Assembly: GCA_964513655.1 (NCBI GenBank)
Contig: CAZENQ010000128.1
Location: 1 to 8,148 of the forward strand
From: G020350405 sp964513655
Lineage (GTDB): Bacteria; Planctomycetota; Phycisphaerae; Sedimentisphaerales; Anaerobacaceae
Length of the DNA stretch: 8,148 nt
Direction: 5' to 3'
Position 1 is the stretch's first letter. The number at the start of each line of letters is the position of its first letter. The translations under genes and the position numbers were made by a program. Positions 5,549 to 8,148 of the stretch are shown here, piece by piece. The notes beneath the pieces are model-generated. The model made no database searches. It was not told where the DNA came from and saw only the letters and a list, made by a program, of their open reading frames with translations.

Positions 5549-6829
5549 TCAGTTAATGGTTTTCGCGATTGGCTCATAAGCAATTTGAGTACGCGAGCGG
5601 ATTCTTTCGATGTGCTGCTGTAGTTCTGTCGCCTTTGCCACGTTTCCGACGTTTTTGTGCAGCTGGGCCAACGTCTCCAATACATCCGCCACATTTGGGT
5701 GATTTCTGTCAAAAATGTTCTCCAGGGTCTTCAAAGCCCTCGTGCAGAGTTCCTGAGCCTCAGGGTATTTGCTCTGGTGCACATACAGTCTTGCCAGATT
5801 ATTGAAGGCCATTGCCGTGCAATCATTATCCGGTCCGAGTGAGCTTTCCAGGACTTTCACCGCCTGCGTACAGGCCAGCTCAGCTTCTTTGTATCTTCCC
5901 TGCGAAATATGGGCCGCCCCGAGCATACTTAAGATCTTGCCGGTAAGCGGATGTTCGGCGCCGCGTTTGTCCTGCACTATGGCCAGCGCTTTGTTAAGCA
6001 GCTTATCGGCCTGCGTGTAGTCCTTCTTTGCCTGGCAAATTCCTGCCATTGTTAACCAAGTCGGGGCCAGAAGATGGTGTTGGGGACCGTAGATTTGTTT
6101 CTGCATAGCCAGTGCTCGATTGACCAATTCGTCGGCCTCAAAGAACCTGCCCTGCAGTGCGTACAGTCTGGCGATACCGGCAAGCACGCCCGCCGTGTAA
6201 AGGTGGTCCGGCCCATAGCTTTTGTTGATTAACTCCATCGCCTGTTGATAGTAGCTTTCCGCCTCTGAATAATTGCCTTGCGCGACCAGCAATTTGGCAA
6301 TATCAACCTGGAATGGAGCTATGATAGGATCGTCCTTCATGTAATTATTTTTCATGATAGTCAAGGCCCGGTCCAGAACAGGCAGGGCACTTCGATACTT
6401 GCTCTGGGCCTGATAAGTCGAACCCAGGACGCGCAATGTGTACGCGACGTACGGATGGTCTTTATTGTAGACTTTCTCCTGCAGTTTCAGACCCTGGTTA
6501 CACATCTTTTCCGCGTCGGAAAGCTTGCCTTGATTCTTGTACAGGTAGGCCAGGTCGATGAGACACAAACACAATTCAGAGTCAGAAGCGCCGGCTTTTT
6601 TTGCGAAGTCAAGCGCTCGTTCTGCAAGTGGCTGTGCCTTTGTGTAATCCCCACAGGCCATATATACCCTCGCCATAGCTCTTAGTGCCTGGCACGAGTA
6701 ATCACCTCTGACAGGGTTGGTTGTGCCGGCGGTAATGTTGGCGGTAAGTAGAACCGAACCGCAGATTAAGGCGGCGAGAAGAATTTTGATGTGGCCTTTG
6801 CTGTCAGGTACCGTTCTTGTTCCAAGCAT
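5549..6829 (-). CDS. Exported tetratricopeptide-repeat protein (kinesin-light-chain-type TPR, 426 aa)
   Basis: N-terminal residues 1-13 are polar and basic. A hydrophobic stretch follows (about 14-32, IKILLAALICGSVLLTA) with a plausible cleavage site around NITAG (35), so the protein is probably exported or N-terminally anchored. From about residue 46 to 412 there are about nine TPR units. From 127 onward the period is exactly 42 residues (127, 169, 211, 253, 295, 337, 379), with the A-helix L..LA.LY...G.Y.EAE..., the B-helix ALxIxx, and a linker such as YGPDHL or RNHPNV. This long-linker form is the TPR_10/TPR_12 (kinesin-light-chain-like) class, a protein-binding scaffold. No catalytic domain is fused. 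The ATG at 6829 is supported by AAGGAA 8 bases upstream. The gene is convergent with the surface-protein gene, and no promoter was convincing upstream. The partner is unknown; the exported location is compatible with cell-envelope assembly. Confidence 0.9.
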   Translation of the reverse strand: MLGTRTVPDSKGHIKILLAALICGSVLLTANITAGTTNPVRGDYSCQALRAMARVYMACGDYTKAQPLAERALDFAKKAGASDSELCLCLIDLAYLYKNQGKLSDAEKMCNQGLKLQEKVYNKDHPYVAYTLRVLGSTYQAQSKYRSALPVLDRALTIMKNNYMKDDPIIAPFQVDIAKLLVAQGNYSEAESYYQQAMELINKSYGPDHLYTAGVLAGIARLYALQGRFFEADELVNRALAMQKQIYGPQHHLLAPTWLTMAGICQAKKDYTQADKLLNKALAIVQDKRGAEHPLTGKILSMLGAAHISQGRYKEAELACTQAVKVLESSLGPDNDCTAMAFNNLARLYVHQSKYPEAQELCTRALKTLENIFDRNHPNVADVLETLAQLHKNVGNVAKATELQQHIERIRSRTQIAYEPIAKTIN

Positions 6830-7388
6830 TATAGAATTTCCTTACAAATAGTTGCTAAACATCACCGTTTAAGCCCGCCGCTTCGGACCGACAGCAAGGC
6901 AGACTCACTTTCGCGACTCCTGTGAAAACCCTCCCTGCTACAGTCCACCCCGGTTTTACATACCCTCAGTTGCTCCTGGCACTTGCCGGCTACAACAGGC
7001 ATCCTCAGGTGGGATGAAGAGCCATACTAAGTCCGTGCTAACAAGTCACATAATTTATGGTCGTAAAATTCCAGCCCCCACTTTAGCTGGAGTTTGAGCG
7101 GTTATCGGCTCTATCGCTATTCGTGCTTTATCCTGAATATATGCCTTTAATCTCAAATTGAAATGGCCAGCGGATTCAGAAAGAAATACGCCGACAGCAT
7201 TATCGGCCTAAATGTTAGCTGCTCGAGGATGCCGCAAGTAGAAATCATATTCGGCTTGCGGTTTAGAGGCCAAGGTTAGAAATAGAAAAACAAGTCGGGA
7301 ATTTTTGCGGCAGATAAGATGATTCGCGGTAAACGGTCGGGCGATTAGTTTCTGATGAAGTGCGTTAATGTTAGAAAGACTTGCCGGG
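6830..7388. other. 559-bp intergenic region without a convincing gene
   Basis: This separates the thioredoxin-like gene (ends 7389, minus) from the TPR gene (starts 6829, minus). I see no supported coding frame, tRNA, CRISPR array or riboswitch match. Small inverted repeats are present: TCCAGC/GCTGGA at 7070-7091 (10-base loop, followed on the minus strand by ATTTTA; a weak terminator candidate for the thioredoxin-like gene) and CCGCAAG/CTTGCGG at 7232-7261 (16-base loop, no T-run). The part nearest the TPR gene (6860-7020) is GC-richer and could be a structured leader on the minus strand. Confidence 0.5.
6838..6843 (-). promoter_or_regulatory. Ribosome binding site of the TPR gene
   Basis: AAGGAA on the minus strand, 8 bases before the ATG at 6829. 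It supports that start over internal Met codons. Confidence 0.65.
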
Positions 7389-8015
7389 TCAAAGTTTGAT
7401 GCCCAGTTTCTTCCACGTAGCCAGGATATCTTTCTTGGAATAGAAACCAACATGGCGGAACAGTTCGGTGCCGTTTCTGTCGAAAAAAATCTGAGTCGGA
7501 ATCTTTGTGACCCCATATTTCTGACCTGCTGCTCTGTTTTCCCACACGTCAATATATCTGACCTGAAACTTACCTGTGTACCTGGCCCTCAACTCGTCCA
7601 ATATAGGCATCATCCGCCTACACGGCGGACACCCCTGCGAACCAAGCTCCAGCAGCATCGGGAGACCGGAGTGGACACCGTCCTCGACACCGGGCAGACT
7701 TTGACTCCACCTGCTGCCGGACCGTTCAAATTTAACTGTGTCAGGGTGTATTTTAATGACTTTTACATCTTCTATCATGTCTTCTTCATGCACTATTTCG
7801 CCGTCAACTATGGCCAATGCACTGTCCTGAGAATAGACTATGGCTGTTAGTGGTAATTCTTTGTTTGACAACTCGGGCGCCGCTGCAGCCGGGCGAATGC
7901 TTTTTGCCGCCGGCCAAAAATAGTAGGCGGCGCAGCTCACAAGGGTAACAGCCAGGCCCAATAGAAGAACCTGTGGTGACCTGCTACTGTTTTTCTTTCC
8001 TGGTGCTTGCTGCAT
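7389..8015 (-). CDS. Membrane-anchored GspB-like/thioredoxin-fold fusion protein (CPPC motif)
   Basis: 208 residues. A basic N-terminus precedes a hydrophobic helix at about 15-34 (QVLLLGLAVTLVSCAAYYFW). Within it, LVSC (25-28) fits a lipoprotein box, so either a transmembrane anchor or a lipoprotein is possible. Residues 56-107 (TAIVYSQDSALAIVDGEIV, KVIKIHPDTVKF, RWSQSL) resemble the C-terminal domain of type II secretion GspB/PulB proteins; this is a pattern match by eye. Residues 115-208 are a thioredoxin fold with the redox motif Cys129-Pro-Pro-Cys132, the cis-proline at KIP (173) and the final strand-helix ending at 208. A periplasmic thiol-disulphide role is expected. The ATG at 8015 is the first start after an in-frame TGA (8037-8039). 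AGGAGG at 8041-8046 lies 25 bases upstream, too far for a normal ribosome binding site. The surface proteins' cysteine-bearing domains are conceivable substrates, but that is speculation. Confidence 0.88.
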   Translation of the reverse strand: MQQAPGKKNSSRSPQVLLLGLAVTLVSCAAYYFWPAAKSIRPAAAAPELSNKELPLTAIVYSQDSALAIVDGEIVHEEDMIEDVKVIKIHPDTVKFERSGSRWSQSLPGVEDGVHSGLPMLLELGSQGCPPCRRMMPILDELRARYTGKFQVRYIDVWENRAAGQKYGVTKIPTQIFFDRNGTELFRHVGFYSKKDILATWKKLGIKL

Positions 8016-8036
8016 TATGCCTGGTTCGTTCGGTAT

Positions 8037-8148
8037 TCACCCTCCTGGCGCCCATTGACTGTTTTGTTCATAATCAATCATTTGTGCACGTGTCCTCCAA
8101 CGTGGTATTTCCGTAAGGCTGTCCGTTGTCGGTTTTCGGCATTTTTTG
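8037..8148 (-). CDS. Possible 3' end of an upstream gene (36 residues visible), partial
   Basis: On the minus strand a frame is open from the right edge to the TGA at 8037-8039. It is the same frame as the thioredoxin-like gene, 21 bases before its ATG. The visible C-terminus ends RAQMIDYEQNSQWAPGG. Two rival readings exist. A second frame is also open from the edge, ending at TGA 8074-8076 (it contains MPKTDNGQPYG). A short 18-codon frame (8071 to 8015) has a TAA that overlaps the thioredoxin-like ATG as TAATG, which would permit translational coupling. The sequence shown cannot decide between them. Confidence 0.3.
   Translation of the reverse strand, partial: KKCRKPTTDSLTEIPRWRTRAQMIDYEQNSQWAPGG

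Noticed and set aside
6278..6685. Plus-strand 135-codon open frame opposite the TPR gene
   Set aside because: It lies wholly antisense to a clear TPR protein and has no family resemblance.
7208..7552. Minus-strand open frame overlapping the end of the thioredoxin-like gene and running into the intergenic region
   Set aside because: It is out of frame with the CPPC thioredoxin gene, which has clear active-site and fold features. The part beyond 7389 shows no protein-like pattern.
7368..7850. Plus-strand 160-codon open frame opposite the thioredoxin-like gene
   Set aside because: It is a shadow of the minus-strand gene with no independent start signal.
8041..8046. AGGAGG (minus strand) as the ribosome binding site of the thioredoxin-like gene
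   Set aside because: It lies 25 bases before the ATG at 8015, well beyond normal spacing, and no in-frame start at the proper distance exists except a non-standard ATA.

Overview
The window looks like a bacterial chromosome segment of about 48-50% GC by eye. The long beta-solenoid repeat protein, its helical terminal module, the secreted tetratricopeptide-repeat (TPR) protein and the membrane-anchored GspB-like/thioredoxin fusion resemble gene families I associate with Planctomycetota, especially Phycisphaerae/Sedimentisphaerales. That placement is from recall of protein style; no rRNA or marker gene is present to confirm it.

Layout, left to right. (1) Positions 1-2456 (+) hold the 3' part of a very large secreted repeat protein. 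Eight complete alternating 38- and 37-residue units are followed by decaying repeats, a conserved pre-terminal region and a helical terminal domain of about 176 residues. A strong intrinsic terminator follows. (2) Positions 2611-3531 (-) hold an AT-richer orphan gene with a TTG start and no recognised function. (3) Positions 3532-3845 are a divergent intergenic region with a near-consensus sigma-70-type promoter, an inverted repeat over its -35 box, a 15-bp palindrome and two small hairpins. (4) Positions 3846-5480 (+) encode a second, shorter surface protein. It has a signal peptide, His/Gly-rich and Gly/Asn-rich segments, a Pro-Glu linker, the same terminal domain as protein 1, and a C-terminal membrane anchor that protein 1 lacks. 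(5) Positions 5549-6829 (-), convergent with it, encode an exported TPR protein with about nine 42-residue repeats. (6) Positions 6830-7388 show no convincing gene. (7) Positions 7389-8015 (-) encode a membrane-anchored GspB-like plus thioredoxin (CPPC) protein. (8) Positions 8037-8148 (-) may hold the 3' end of an upstream gene.

The best candidate for an undescribed system is the pair of neighbouring paralogues (1 and 4). One is a giant repeat protein without an anchor and the other is a short membrane-anchored protein. Both carry the same two-cysteine helical module, separated by an unrelated AT-rich gene. I infer a cell-surface adhesin or matrix arrangement in which the shared module handles sorting, capping or partner recognition. 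The nearby TPR protein and the periplasmic-type thioredoxin could act in the same compartment, but they are not co-transcribed with the pair and nothing in the sequence proves a link.
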